DNA from: Fistulifera solaris
Taxonomy: Eukaryota; Bacillariophyta; Bacillariophyceae; Naviculales; Stauroneidaceae
DNA length: 64,000 nucleotides
Reading direction: 5' to 3'
NCBI GenBank assembly: GCA_030295235.1
Contig: AP026132.1
Coordinates: forward strand, 420,001-484,000
The translations under genes and the position numbers were made by a program. The notes below the pieces were generated by a model, which worked only from the letters and a program-made list of their open reading frames with translations, ran no database searches and was not told where the DNA came from. Positions 51,918-63,093 of the stretch are shown here, one piece after another (within the stretch, counting starts at the first letter, position 1; each line of letters opens with the position of its first letter).

Positions 51918-52723
51918 TGCCGAGGAAAAGGAAGCTGGATGAACTGGATCACGTCGTTTATTCGGAAATTACACCCCTAACGTTGCCCTTGAAAGTGGCT
52001 CAATTTCCGTAGGAATAACTATTCAGCTGCTTCTAAGGATGTGCAACGAGCGGTTTTAGAAACGATGTCGAAGAGAGGAATGAAATAATAATAACTGTCA
52101 AGGAACGATGATCTCATTGCGATGATGTGTGTGCAAAATGTGTGACGATTGACGGCAGCAGAAAGGGAGACCCGGACATCGCATCGAGACATGTTCCATG
52201 ATCGTTTGTCCTTTGTCCGTCTGTGGAGCACCACCATCCAAGTCAAGTACTTTTACACTTATAGTAAATCGAACTTTCGGAGTGGACCATCCACTTCATT
52301 GTACTTGAACTTTGAACCCGGCACTCGGAGAGTTCCACAAAAATTGCGGAACCCAAAACAAGAAACTGTCTTCAAATTTTCGATCCGATACAAAAAGAGT
52401 ACGACAGGAAGTCATTCTATCGTTCCACTTAGCCTAATTATTTGAAGAGAACGACAATGACAGCACCACGTTCCTAACAAACGAGTACCAAACCAGCTTG
52501 TAGTATTGGTATTCGTGTAGAACACGCGGTCGCCATAAGGTCGCCGGTTCGGCTTTCTCCGCTGCGCCGCTCTCGTCCTTGTGCTCAAAAAACGGCGAAC
52601 GTCTCCTTTTGCGATGCAGACCGCCATCTCGGTACGAAATCACGTAGCGTTTTACGTGCGATGACCATGAAAATCATGAACCTAACAAGCCTTGCTTTTT
52701 GCTCGTTTCGTCTGTTTTTTTAG
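51918..52723. other. Divergent intergenic region, ProRS gene / CK1 gene
   Basis: About 800 bp holding the ProRS promoter and the start of the CK1 gene. The first CK1 exon is probably within 52430-52630; an ATG at 52614 followed by a GTACGA donor is a candidate, but its phase is one base off the next exon. Confidence 0.4.
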
Positions 52724-53787
52724 AATATCGTATCACCAAACGAGTGGGTGGAGGCTCCTTTGGTGATATTTACCTCGGGGTCGGTGCGAATGGCGAAAAG
52801 GTAAGATGAAATATTGCTGTGTTGCGGTGCGGTGTCGGTGGTAGTACAAAGTATACTTGACAGTGCTTGGAGGCTTAGGAAAACGACGGTTGATGAGGCT
52901 CTAATGAAGCGGATGCCATTGATGAATGTTTCGTCCGAATTACAATCGTCTAACACATGCTATCATTAGGTTGCTGTGAAATTTGAAAAGCACGGCTCAC
53001 GATGCCCGCAGCTCCGTCACGAGTATAAAGTCTACCGCGAGCTGCAAAATGCTCCCGGTTTCGCCAAAGTACACTATTTCGGAACGCAAGATTCGTACAA
53101 CCTCATGGTCATGGATCTTCTCGGTCCGTCCCTCGAGGATCAGTTTAACAAGTGCGGACGTCGCTTTTCGCTCAAAACGGTACTACTCATTGCGGATCAA
53201 ATGTTGGAGCGCGTCGAATTGATGCATTCGCGCCATCTCATTCACCGAGACATTAAGCCGGCCAACTTTGTGACGGACGTGACGGGAAAAGGCAACGACA
53301 ATATGGTGTTCTGCATCGACTTTGGGCTCGCGAAGCGGTACCGTCACCCCGTACGCTGCAGCACATTCCCCAGCGCGAAGGTCGTTCCTTGACCGGAACG
53401 CCCCGTTATGCGTCGATCAACAATCACTTGGGTGTCGAACAGTCTCGACGGGATGATTTGGAAACGATTGGTTACGTACTTGTCTACTTCTTGAAGGGAG
53501 GACTTCCGTGGCAGGGAATTCAGGCAAAATCGGCCAACCGAAAATACAAATTGATTTTGGAAAAGAAACAATCCATGACCATCCCGGCACTATGCCAAGG
53601 TTGCCCCAATCAGTTTGCCGAGTACCTCGCGTACTGCCGATCTCTCAAGTTTGAAGCCAAGCCGAACGTGGCGTATCTCCGAGGCATGTTCCGTGACTTG
53701 TTCCGCATGCAAGGATATACCGTCAGTCAGGGTGTGATGGACTTTGACTGGACGAGAGTTGACAATGGTATTGCTCCTTCGGGTTGA
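52724..53787 (+). CDS. Casein kinase 1 family Ser/Thr protein kinase (5' end unresolved)
   Basis: Exon 52724-52800 encodes EYRITKRVGGGSFGDIYLG; a 169-nt intron (52801-52969) follows, then exon 52970-53787. Kinase features: Gly loop VGGGSFGDIY, VAVKFE Lys, HRDIKPANF catalytic loop, DFGLAKRYR, and the CK1-specific TLQHIPQREGRSLTGTPRYAS region, SRRDDLETIGYVL and LPWQG. One C is missing in the C-run at 53347-53350: adding it gives HPRTLQHIP, exactly the family sequence. The protein ends soon after the kinase core (FDWTRVDNG), so there is no long regulatory tail. CK1 delta/epsilon-type kinases act in Wnt-like, clock and DNA-repair signalling; the role here is not known. Confidence 0.88.
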
Positions 53788-54095
53788 AGTGAACGGGGTT
53801 AGCAGACGAAATAGGGCGAGTTGCCCAGTTTGTGATTTACTGGGTGTCGGGTCATTTTCGTTGCAGGAAAATAATTTGAGAATCGTGTATGAACTTCCCT
53901 TGGGATAATAGGGGTGGCTTAAGGTTGATATAGAACGACTTACTGTATATCTTTAGGGTTTTTTTATACATCAGAAAATTGGTATTTACACTAAATTCGG
54001 CCGTGTCGTCTACAACAATCTAGTCCTGCTTGGTGCTACTCGGGTACAGGTGTTCGATGTCGACATGCATGAGGAGTCGTCGACAGTCTGCAGAT
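53788..54095. other. Intergenic region between convergent genes
   Basis: 308 bp between the CK1 stop and the stop of the tail-anchored protein gene on the other strand. Contains a T7 run near 53958. Nothing coding recognised. Confidence 0.4.
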
Positions 54096-55292
54096 TTAGC
54101 CGCGATAGATGTAAGCCACCAGTCCCATCCAGCTAAAGACGATTAAGAGCACACAAATGGCAATCATCAGTTTCGGCTTGGCGACATCTTCGTGGTGACC
54201 ACAAAAGAAGAGACCACAGGGTAGATTGGCGCTGCTGGATATTTCATCCACCATGCGCCGATAGAGATCGGGAGGAGCATGAATGACGTAACGGGTCGGA
54301 GGCAACGCCGGTCCGGCATTGATTCGCGCGTCAACCAAGTCTTCTCCCTGGCGATGATAGTTTTCAAAGGTTTGATCGTTTTCTCGTATTTGATAGAATT
54401 CGTCACCATTTGGATGTTCCTCCACGGAAATTTGCACCGAGCTGATGGGTAAATTGAACAGCGCTTGACCGGTAAACTCGTCATACCCCGCAAACAGCGA
54501 CGACTTCTCAATATCCGTAACCAACGTCATCATGCTGGCATCCGTCATGACCGAGCCGACCGAAGAAAACACCGAATTGGAGGATCTGCGACGATGGTGT
54601 CGGGATGCGGGGACATTATTATTCAACGAGGACGAGGAAAGTGTCCGTGGTAGTGGTCGCGAAGGAGAACCTTCATAATTAGTGAGCGATCGAGCTCGTA
54701 CCGGAAGAGTGGCCGTCCGTGAATTGTCCGAATTGTGACGACGATGACTGCGTCGAGGTGAGACGTCGGGAGTGGTGGGAACGGCCGTCATCGGTCGTTT
54801 CGGTGGTCGCTTTGATTCCCCTACGAGACTCTTCTTGGCACTCTTGGAAGACATGTCCGATATTCGTCTATTACCCGAATCGACGGCACCGTAGGTTTCC
54901 TCCTGCATACCTTGAATCAGCGCAGTGAATTCATCTCCTTCGACGTAAGATGTGTCAAGGGATAAACTTTGTCTGGCTTGGTCGACCTTTTTGAGCGGAT
55001 GTATTCGCTCCAGACTCGGCACTACTGATGAAGGAGGCTGACGTGAATAGTCGAACGGCTTAGATTGTGTCGGCCACAGACTGGCCGCGTGTCGCATTGT
55101 TGATGGATAATGAGAGGCCGGCCGTTTGGATTCGGGAGATTGTTGTGAATATGGATATACGATAGACTCAGATTGTTGCGAGATCCTTCCCGGCAGTGAC
55201 ACTACCGAGGGAGGAAGTGACGGACGCACTCGTCGATGGCCTCGAGGCTGAGGAGGTTCTTTTCTTTCATGGATGTGTTGATTGTTCTTCAT
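54096..55292 (-). CDS. Tail-anchored, Ser/Arg/Pro-rich protein of unknown function
   Basis: 398 residues, intact, ATG at 55292. The first 260 residues are of low complexity, rich in Ser, Pro, Arg, His and Gln, with repeated RxxS sites, probably disordered and phosphorylated. A more ordered segment at about 265-345 (FAGYDEFTGQALFNLPISSVQISVEEHP.., YVIHAPPDLYRRMVDEIS) precedes a single membrane span at about 375-395 (LMIAICVLLIVFSWMGLVAYIY), with only two residues after it, so a tail-anchored, cytosol-facing protein is likely. No family recognised. Confidence 0.65.
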   Translation of the reverse strand: MKNNQHIHERKEPPQPRGHRRVRPSLPPSVVSLPGRISQQSESIVYPYSQQSPESKRPASHYPSTMRHAASLWPTQSKPFDYSRQPPSSVVPSLERIHPLKKVDQARQSLSLDTSYVEGDEFTALIQGMQEETYGAVDSGNRRISDMSSKSAKKSLVGESKRPPKRPMTAVPTTPDVSPRRSHRRHNSDNSRTATLPVRARSLTNYEGSPSRPLPRTLSSSSLNNNVPASRHHRRRSSNSVFSSVGSVMTDASMMTLVTDIEKSSLFAGYDEFTGQALFNLPISSVQISVEEHPNGDEFYQIRENDQTFENYHRQGEDLVDARINAGPALPPTRYVIHAPPDLYRRMVDEISSSANLPCGLFFCGHHEDVAKPKLMIAICVLLIVFSWMGLVAYIYRG

Positions 55293-55982
55293 TCTTTGCG
55301 ATGTTCTGGAGCTCGCAGCAGGAATCGAATATCGAAGGCTCTACTTTCCCCAACGAACACCACTGGTTGAATGCCTAAAAGCTCGTCCGTATGCCCTATT
55401 CCAAGCCTGGATCCTTCTTTTTAAATGATTGGAAGCCTTTGGACTGTGTTGCAATGGCATGAAACATTCTTTCGTTGTGAAGAAAATCAAACGCACCGGG
55501 GTTGATGTCTGTCGCATGAGTGGCACTCAACGGTTGAAGTCGCATCGTCATCGAATGAACATAAAAACTCGCGTCCCCATTCCCCATGTCTCAACAAAAC
55601 CAAAACTAAAGTGAATACCGGATGCATGCCAGCCGTGCATGTCACTTAAGGCCGAAATAACGTCTATACACGGTTTCTGGATGATATATGACGTGTCAGT
55701 ATTACCTGGTACTGTATGCTGTATGTCTGAAGTACCACACTTTTGTCACGCGTTCTGTGTACATTTTACTATCAGGAGGCGCAGATTCTTCTGCTCGATT
55801 TCACGTTTCATGTTTAAAGCACAAATGCCCTTCGTCACATCCTCTGTTATCTGCTTCGCGTTTTGACTTTTGACAAGACCGAAGACCGATAGTCTACACA
55901 GCGACAAAAAAACAACAAAAGTTTGGGCGATTGGCACTCCTTGCATTGACTTTCAATGCGAAACTGATCGAAGACGTTCATC
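55293..55982. other. Divergent intergenic region
   Basis: 690 bp between two divergent genes. Short frames are present on both strands but none is convincing. There is a GTATTACCTGGTACTGTATGCTG-like GTAC word near 55700. Confidence 0.35.
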
Positions 55983-57168
55983 ATGCATCCATTCTTGAGG
56001 TATGCGTTACCCATTGTGGTAACATTCTACATCATCAGCCTTTATTTGGAAACACAAACCGCACTTTTGAAATGCTCTCATTCATCGACGACATCATCCT
56101 TGCGACAAAAGAACGCCGAGGAAGTGACGTATCATACTCCTTCCTACGGCAACAGTAGCAACAGACGCGAACCGTACAATGATTACATTCCTGCCGTCGT
56201 CGAGAAATACGTCCTCGATCACGCCGCCGAGTTGAATTACAATACACCCACCACGGAAACGGGAAATTCGTGGTGGTGGAATATGCCTCAAATCCTTCCG
56301 GTTGCGCCATTTGGAACGATCCCACTTCCACACCTTATTACAAGGAATTACAACAATTCCTGCACGAACTGCGCGAGTATTCGCAACGCATCGCGGCCTT
56401 TCCGCCCGTTCCCGACCTTCGCCTGCAGATGCAAACGACACCCCAAGAACAAGTCTGTGCGAGTCTCGAACTGCATCCCGACGGGTTGCCGGCCCTCTTC
56501 CCAGTCAACAATTGTCGTACACGAAAGCGGGTTACGTCGAACCCTTGTTGACACCGATGCGGCATCCGTCCTTTTGTTTCGACCACGATACGTACAAATT
56601 AAACATGAATTATATGGTCCACGACTTTCCGACTATGTGTCGGCAATTGAAGAATCACACCCGAACCATCTTTGTCGATATGGGTGCGTCATTGGATTTT
56701 CATGCCGGCACCGAAAGTCCCGCCATGTACATATTGGATCTCTATCACCAATTCGGTTTTGTCTTTGATCACATATATGCGTTTGAAATTGAGGAGAAAC
56801 GTCCGGCGGACGTCTTTGCCAAAGTGCCGCCGCATTTGATGGCATCGTATCATTGGAACAATGTCGCCGTGAGTCCCGAACCCGGTCACAAATTCAATCC
56901 CCTCGACAGTATTTTGCGTCATTTTACGAAAGACGATTTGATTGTCGTCAAATTGGATGTCGATACCCCGGCCGTCGAATTGCCCCTCGCCGATCAAATT
57001 GTGACACAGTATGCCCATCTGATAGATCATTTTTATTTCGAACATCATGTGCACATGGACGAAATTTCCAGTGATTGGCGATCTTCGATGCAAGGCACGA
57101 TCCAAGACAGTTTAAGACGCTTCCAACGGTTGCGACAGCGGGGTATCGCGGCGCATTTTTGGCCTTAA
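55983..57168 (+). CDS. Type II membrane protein with FkbM-like methyltransferase-type domain (frameshifted)
   Basis: About 394 residues across three frames. ATG 55983 begins a membrane anchor (LPIVVTFYIISLYLE). The frame changes near 56265-56275, in a GTGGTGGTGG run, and again near 56510 (after ALFPV, to QLSYTKAGYVEPLL). The C-terminal 210 residues have the layout of FkbM-type class I methyltransferases: FVDMGASLDF, a YAFEIEE acidic strand end, NNVAVSPEPG and VVKLDVDTPAVELP. Substrate unknown, perhaps a glycan because of the Golgi-type anchor. The breaks may be sequence errors like those elsewhere, or the gene may be decaying; the intact 3' frame of 550 bp favours error. Confidence 0.6.
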
Positions 57169-57254
57169 TTATTGTTAATAGTGTTTAACAAGGCTCTATA
57201 TAAATAATTAGGATAGAAATCAACTTACTGAAATGGATTTTCGCTAGAAAGAGC

Positions 57255-57276
57255 GGGGGGGGGGGGGGGGGGGGGG
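57255..57276 (+). repeat. G22 homopolymer
   Basis: Twenty-two consecutive G in the intergenic region between the FkbM-like gene and the aminotransferase gene. It could form G-quadruplex structures; its true length is unlikely to be reliable. Confidence 0.9.
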
Positions 57277-57476
57277 AGCTAAAGACTATAACATACAGTC
57301 TTTAGGTGGATGATTCACCTTAGCTCGCCGACAGGGTACTTTTGCATTTATACTTTGTAGAGAACTCACCACTGTGTCTCGAACTGTAAAGCACCTCTTG
57401 TGCTGTCATTTTTCGTTGAAATGCATCGATCACAAAGGAACGCCCTAATATTTATCTTCTTCCTTTCGTTTCTACA

Positions 57477-58815
57477 ATGAACTTGCGCAAAGCAGTTGTA
57501 GCTTTGAGTAGTCGCACGACGACTCGATACAGCAGTCGTCTCTTTTCGTCATTCTTGGCCGATCGATTGCACGGTTTGGATCGTCCGACGGTGTGGCACG
57601 AATTTTCGCCTCTTGCCGCACAACACCAGGCCATTAACTTGGGACAAGGCTTTCCCGATGGCGATCCACCGTCCTTTGTCCAAGACGCCATGCATGCCGC
57701 TGTTTTTCACAAAAGCGCGAATCAATACGCCCGGAGTGCCGCGCATATGCCCCTCGCCCAAGTCTTGGCCGACGAATACAACACCAAATTGAAACGCACC
57801 GATATTGCCGCCGAGACTCATATTGCAACGGCCGTCGGATGTACACACGCCTTGTATTGTGCCTTGACGGGATTGATTCAAGCCGGTGATGAAGTGATCT
57901 TATTGGAACCCGCCTTTGACATTTACAGCAGTCAAGTCCAAATGGCCGGTGGGAAAGCCGTCTATGTGCCGTTACGGCCTTCGGGGAAAGAAGGCGCCAG
58001 TCAGTATTTTCAACTCGATTTGGACGAATTCGAACGTGCCATTACGCCACGAACCAAAGCCTTTATTTTGAATACGCCGCACAATCCGACGGGAAAAATC
58101 TTTTCGCAGACGGAATTAGAAGGCATTGCCGCAGTGGTTCAAAAACATCCGCGCATCACAATTCTAGCCGATGAAGTCTACGAACATTTGGTCTTCGATA
58201 AAGCGAAAGAACCGCACATTCCCATTGCATCCTTGTTATGGGATCAAACGTTAACACTCAGTTCGGCCGGGAAAACGTTCAGCTGTACCGGATGGAAAGT
58301 CGGTTGGGCCGTCGGACCACCCCATTTGGTCCAAGCCGTCACCGCCGTTCAGCAATGGGTGACCTTTTCGGCACCGACCCCGAATCAAGATGCGATTGCA
58401 CAAGCCCTCGTGCAAGCCCGCCAACCTTACGCAGGCTTTGCGTCGTATTATGACTACTTGGCGGACGATTATCATCAAAAACAACAATTACTCGTGGCGG
58501 CCTTACAATCGGCCGGCATGACACCGATTGTCCCTGCCGGTGGCTTTTTCATCATGGCCGATACGTCCGCGATTGACTTTCCCTTTCCCACAAAGAAACC
58601 ACGCCCGCCATGCCTGCCACACCCATGCCCCGCGATTGGGCCCTCAGTCGGTGGATGACACAAACGGTCGGTGTGACGGCGATTCCGCCGTCGGCCTTTA
58701 CAGTCCTAACAACGTGCCGCTCGCGCAAAATTTGTTGCGGTTTGCCTATTGCAAGAATGCGGAAACCTTACAGGAAGCGCAGCGGCGATTCGCGGCGTAT
58801 TTTCAAAAACAATAA
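57477..58815 (+). CDS. Kynurenine/glutamine-K aminotransferase (class I, cysteine-S-conjugate beta-lyase family)
   Basis: About 446 residues from ATG 57477. It transaminates kynurenine, glutamine or related amino acids with 2-oxo acids using PLP. Motifs: INLGQGFPDGDPP, QYARSAAHMPLA, NTPHNPTGKIF, ADEVYEHL and the PLP lysine in SSAGKTFSCTGWK. The N-terminus (LRKAVVALSSRTTTRYSSRLF) is Arg/Ser-rich, like a mitochondrial presequence. Two one-base losses break the 3' part: an A in the A-run at 58596-58598 (KK | TTPAMPATPMPRDWAL) and a T in the run at 58697-58699 (PPSAF | YSPNNVPLAQNLLRF). After repair the protein ends normally at 58815 (..RRFAAYFQKQ). Confidence 0.92.
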
Positions 58816-58870
58816 GTATAGTAGTAGTCGTTAAAAAGACTTTTTTGTTAATTCGATTCTTCTATTACTA

Positions 58871-59581
58871 TTACTTGGTTTCTTCTTTCTGGTCTCGTTG
58901 CAATTGCTGCAACCATTCGGCCCGCATCCGGTGCATTTCTTGAACACGTTCGTGTGCGTCTTGTTCCGTGATATATTTTCCATTCCGATCCATGAATTCC
59001 TTCAAGCCCATGACCGACAACAATAACAAAAGAGTGGCAAATTGTCCAAACACCCGGGTATGCATGATTTTACTACTGAGTGCTAGATGTTCCTTTCCCG
59101 AACGACCGTAAAAGATATAACCGACGGTCGGTACCGCGAGACTGGACAAGACTTGAATGGGATGTTCGTTGGCATAATTGAGAAACCGATGATGCCATCG
59201 TAAGGTGGGAACGATGCAGACACCCGATTCGGCAATGGATCGTTCGTACAATTGCGTTACTGTGATGGCGGGTTGCTGTGACAATTGCTGTTCGGCCCAT
59301 TGGACCGTTTCTCGGGAATGTTGCGATTCGTACGCGACTTGTTTCATGCGATGCGTCAGTTTGTGTTCCGATGTGAACGCAAATACGAATAAAGCGGGCA
59401 TGAGGGCCATGGCCGTTCGGGATTGTAAATTGGTGCGGGCCCGAAAGGCCGGAATGTTCTGAGTGGCCCAGTAGACGGCGGCCGTCGAAGGCACGAGGGT
59501 GAAGAAACCATTGAGGAGTCCTTCGTTCGTGGCGTCGGTGGCGACTTCTTGACTGCGTTCGATGGGTGTTAATGAGACCAT
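58871..59581 (-). CDS. HIG1-like small membrane protein
   Basis: 236 residues, intact. Hydrophobic stretches lie at about residues 25-45, 58-72, 140-158 and 175-195. The last pair with HTRVFGQ between them resembles the HIG1 domain, which has an HxRxxxQ signature, found in mitochondrial cytochrome c oxidase/supercomplex factors (Rcf1/HIGD). The rest of the protein (about residues 80-140) is polar. Assignment rests on this motif and topology only. It overlaps nothing and converges with the aminotransferase gene. Confidence 0.55.
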   Translation of the reverse strand: MVSLTPIERSQEVATDATNEGLLNGFFTLVPSTAAVYWATQNIPAFRARTNLQSRTAMALMPALFVFAFTSEHKLTHRMKQVAYESQHSRETVQWAEQQLSQQPAITVTQLYERSIAESGVCIVPTLRWHHRFLNYANEHPIQVLSSLAVPTVGYIFYGRSGKEHLALSSKIMHTRVFGQFATLLLLLSVMGLKEFMDRNGKYITEQDAHERVQEMHRMRAEWLQQLQRDQKEETK

Positions 59582-59761
59582 GTTTGTGAAGGAAGAAATT
59601 GGGGGATAGCAATGCTATGGTTTATTCGACTCGACCAGAGGAGAAGATTGAAAATGAAAGAGAATGTTTTTTTGCGTCTGACGACTCGGCATTTGGCTAG
59701 CTGACGTCATTGTGTCGCGTTACGACATGTTTCTATCTCATCCACCAAGTTTTTATAAGAG

Positions 59762-61156
59762 TCACAACAGAGAAAAGGAACATACAGATTCACCTTCCTC
59801 CGATTGCAACACAATGTCACCGTCCACATAATCCATCTGATGGACTGTTTCTTTTGAACATCGCTTCCAGCCCGCTAGAAATCGTTTCCACAACGGACTG
59901 TCGTCCAACATTTGGGCACCTTGCAAGGCCACCGTCATAAACGGCACCGGTTCGTCGGCAACAGTATCACGACGTTTCCATTCCAAATATTCGGCCTGAT
60001 CCAACCACACTTTAGTGAAACGATCCGTCAATGTTACCGAATGACCCGCCAGTCGCGATATCTTCAACGACACGACGTCTCCCAGTGTTTCCCGCGTCAA
60101 AGGTTGAAAGGGAATCACCGCATCCCATTCGTTTGGTAGGTCACGCTGCAAATCGTCCCACAAGGCCCTGTTTGCGAAATGAAATTGATCTTGTCGCAAC
60201 GCCCGGGCAATCGCGGAGCGACCGATTGTGGGACTGCAAACGATCACAATCGTACGAGACGTCCACGCGTCTTCCGCCCGGAGCAATGACAGTAGGTCCG
60301 TGTCTTCCACGTCTTGGATCAAAATCATGGCACCCGATGGATAGTATTGGGCGTGTTGTGTCATTTGGTGCCAGTCCTGGATCGGGGCTCTCGCTCGAAA
60401 CAGGCGTCGTTCGCGATCGACACAATCCCCGAACAATTCTTCGGCAATGGCTTGCGCCAACGTCGTTTGACCCGTATGCGGAAACCCCGTCAGCAACAAA
60501 AAGAGTGGTTTCGTGCGCGACCATGTTGCGATCGTATCGACGACCATTTCGACGGCGAGCGGTTGTCCTGTCACGGGCACCAGGGATGTCAAGGGACGGA
60601 AACGACATTGCGATTCGTGATATCGTTCGTACGTCAACTGTAAATCCATTGCAGCAGTAGAAACGATCCATTGCGAAACGTGGAGTGGAACTTGTATGGT
60701 CAAGACGGTCAACGATTGCCCGAGTTGGAAGAAATGATGGGTCAAAAATTCCGTCCAAGTCGTTGATATTGTCGTATCATCAAATGCCGGAGGAGCCGGC
60801 GGTAAATAGCGTTGCAACAAATAACTCAAGAGAATAACAAATAGAGAGACATTTCTCAGTGTGTTGAGGAATGATTTCGGTCGAGACGAATGAGGGACAA
60901 TCACGGCCGATGGGTCGGACTCGTCGTTTCGTCGTTCGTCACTCTTCACAATTAACGCCCCTTCTTCGCCCGGATTTGCTACAAATTCCCAACAGCAGTC
61001 GTTGTCGTCATTTAACGAAAAGCGACCCATGCGTGCTTTGAAATCATTTCGTTCGTTCGAATATGTGTTGGATGATTCGTCCTCGTTTTTGTTTTGTTTT
61101 GCGGTCCTCTCATCCGGTGGGAGGTATGGGAGGACGAGAATCTGCAGTGGGTTCAT
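59762..61156 (-). CDS. AAA+ ATPase-like membrane protein with degenerate Walker A
   Basis: 464 residues from ATG 61156; the frame is open further up only through a TTG. An acidic, polar N-terminus, a membrane segment at about residues 100-115 (VSLFVILLSYLLQRY) and a second hydrophobic stretch near 150-165 precede a P-loop-like domain: GFPHTGQTTLAQAIAEELFGD near 230, where Gln stands in place of the catalytic Lys, then AMILIQDVEDTD as Walker B and a C-terminal lid region. The order matches ClpA/B-torsin type AAA+ proteins, but loss of the Lys suggests weak or no ATP hydrolysis. Location in an ER or organelle membrane is inferred from the hydrophobic segment. Confidence 0.6.
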   Translation of the reverse strand: MNPLQILVLPYLPPDERTAKQNKNEDESSNTYSNERNDFKARMGRFSLNDDNDCCWEFVANPGEEGALIVKSDERRNDESDPSAVIVPHSSRPKSFLNTLRNVSLFVILLSYLLQRYLPPAPPAFDDTTISTTWTEFLTHHFFQLGQSLTVLTIQVPLHVSQWIVSTAAMDLQLTYERYHESQCRFRPLTSLVPVTGQPLAVEMVVDTIATWSRTKPLFLLLTGFPHTGQTTLAQAIAEELFGDCVDRERRLFRARAPIQDWHQMTQHAQYYPSGAMILIQDVEDTDLLSLLRAEDAWTSRTIVIVCSPTIGRSAIARALRQDQFHFANRALWDDLQRDLPNEWDAVIPFQPLTRETLGDVVSLKISRLAGHSVTLTDRFTKVWLDQAEYLEWKRRDTVADEPVPFMTVALQGAQMLDDSPLWKRFLAGWKRCSKETVHQMDYVDGDIVLQSEEGESVCSFSLL

Positions 61157-61471
61157 GTCGCATAGGGTACAATTTTTGGCTAAGTATACAATCTTATTAT
61201 CAATTTTTGTACTTGGCAATTTTTTTGAAACAGTGTTTTGAATTTTTTTAAGAAAATTTATGCATTTGTACAGTTTTGTAGAAAGATAAAAGCAAAATAG
61301 TATTCCGGAGGGTCGTAGGCGCCTTGGTTGGCGTACGTTGTGCCTTGTGCCAACAAAAAATGAAGTCCATTGCCTCTACTGTACAAGTAACATTCCGATC
61401 ATTATTTTTGCATTCGCTTTGTTCTTCGCTCTTGGTTCTTCTCTGCCCAAACAAACGAGAGCAATACACAA
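61157..61471. other. Divergent intergenic region
   Basis: 315 bp, AT-rich with several T and A runs, between the AAA+ gene and the Lys-rich gene. Both promoters must be here. No other feature seen. Confidence 0.4.
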
Positions 61472-63093
61472 ATGTCAAAGAATAATTGTATCGATATCGA
61501 TGTATTCAAAGGGCTAACTTGCCAAGAACTGGCGCAACACGTTGTACCGGTCACGTTTGAGGGCCACGGCCCGAAAGCACTTAAAGCCAAACGACACTGT
61601 ATTCAAAATGCGATCAACTATTTCTTCCATACGTTAAACATGACTGTGGAATTAGCACCCAGACATTGGAAAACAACCAGGTTTGCGAAAATGGTCGGTG
61701 AGGAAGTCGTATCGGAGACAGAGAAAACGGTCGTTTATTGCAATCTGTCCATCACCAACAGCTGTCTTCTGTATTGCTTGCGCTGTAAACAGAAACAGAA
61801 TAAATGTACTCCCATTGCCAAATTCGTACTCAAAGAGGATAAGAGTCATGGATCTGAAACAGCCTGGTGCTATAAGGGAAACGTCATAATCGTTGGGAAG
61901 ACGCGAACTTCATGCTTTGTGCCGGAGGCTTTTGTAGGGTGCCGGTGTCTGTGGAATATGTGACACAAGGTCTCTATGCCAATGTCATTGAGCAGGGTAG
62001 AGAACTGCTGCATGCGCCCTCCGGTCATCCGATGAACCGTCTCTTCAAATACCACGAAAACGACTACCACTTGGCCATTCTGCCGGCATCCAAAACGACC
62101 CAGAAGGATTGGAAGAAGAAGAAAAAAACCCCGATCGTCGTTTTTCAAACAGATTGATTTCAATTCCCACAAAGCTGCTTTGATTCGCTTGTATTACCGT
62201 GTGTCCAATCACATTGGATTGGGGTCGATCGCGTCACCGTTTGAATACCAATACAATGACCAAATGAGGCTCATGGAGCCCGTCGTCAATCCCCAACACA
62301 CGTTGTTTCTGCAGGAAGAGTCTTTGGTGGCGGGTGGGTTTGTTCGGAACGGTGAACGCCCGGAGGTACAGCCCCGCACCCCGAACAGACATTCCATCAT
62401 CGAGATTCTGTCATCCCGGCCGGCCAGGACGCCGGGAGTTGTCACCAGCACGGTTTTACAATCATAATGCCATTGTTAGAGGCCGAACCGAAAACAATGT
62501 ATTATGGAAAATGGGGTCATGAACTGGTCATTCCTTACAACAAGGCCATGGTGGTGTGTGGAAATTTTCATTGCGGAGGTGTCATTCAACAAATCCGGGA
62601 GGGCGATCGATCCGTGTGGCCGGCCCTGTTTGTTCATTGGGACATGACCACCCGGAAGCGAAAATCCAGTCCCATTGGCAACGTTCGCTACAGTCTCTGG
62701 GCCAATAAGGAGAATGCACACAAGGAGAACAAAGATGTGGAATCCGTCAATGACGTGGAGGTTGACAGTGGAGGTGACAGCGGTAGTATTTACACTGGCA
62801 GTACTATCAGCAGTGAAGGCAAGATTCAAATTCTAGCCAAAACGGCAAAGGCAACCAAGAAAGTGTCGACCAAGAGAAAGCTGGAAGATCACAGCAATAA
62901 TGACAAGACAAAGATCCCCAAGAAATCCACTAGTTTCTCCAAGGAGGCGACCGACATCACGGTAATGTCAAACAATGCCCAGTATGGGGGTAACACGGGT
63001 GTTGCGATTGCCAAATCTGTTGCGAAGAAGGATAAAAAGGACAAGAAAGACAAGAAGAAGAAAAAGAAGAACAAGAAAGTATGGAAGGTCTAA
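61472..63093 (+). CDS. Unrecognised protein with Lys-rich tail, broken by several frameshifts
   Basis: A run of overlapping open frames on one strand with changes near 61870, 62125 and 62455-62515; together they would give about 540 residues. Pieces with protein-like composition are a Cys-rich part (NSCLLYCLRCKQKQNKC), CAGGFCRVPVSVEYVTQGLY, IRLYYRVSNHIGLGSIASP, and a conserved-looking block MVVCGNFHCGGVIQQIREGD. The last 60 residues are nearly all Lys/Asp/Ser (KKDKKDKKDKKKKKKNKK). I do not recognise a family. At least one shift lies at an A7 run, like the other errors in the window, but the number of breaks in 1.6 kb also fits a pseudogene. Confidence 0.5.
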
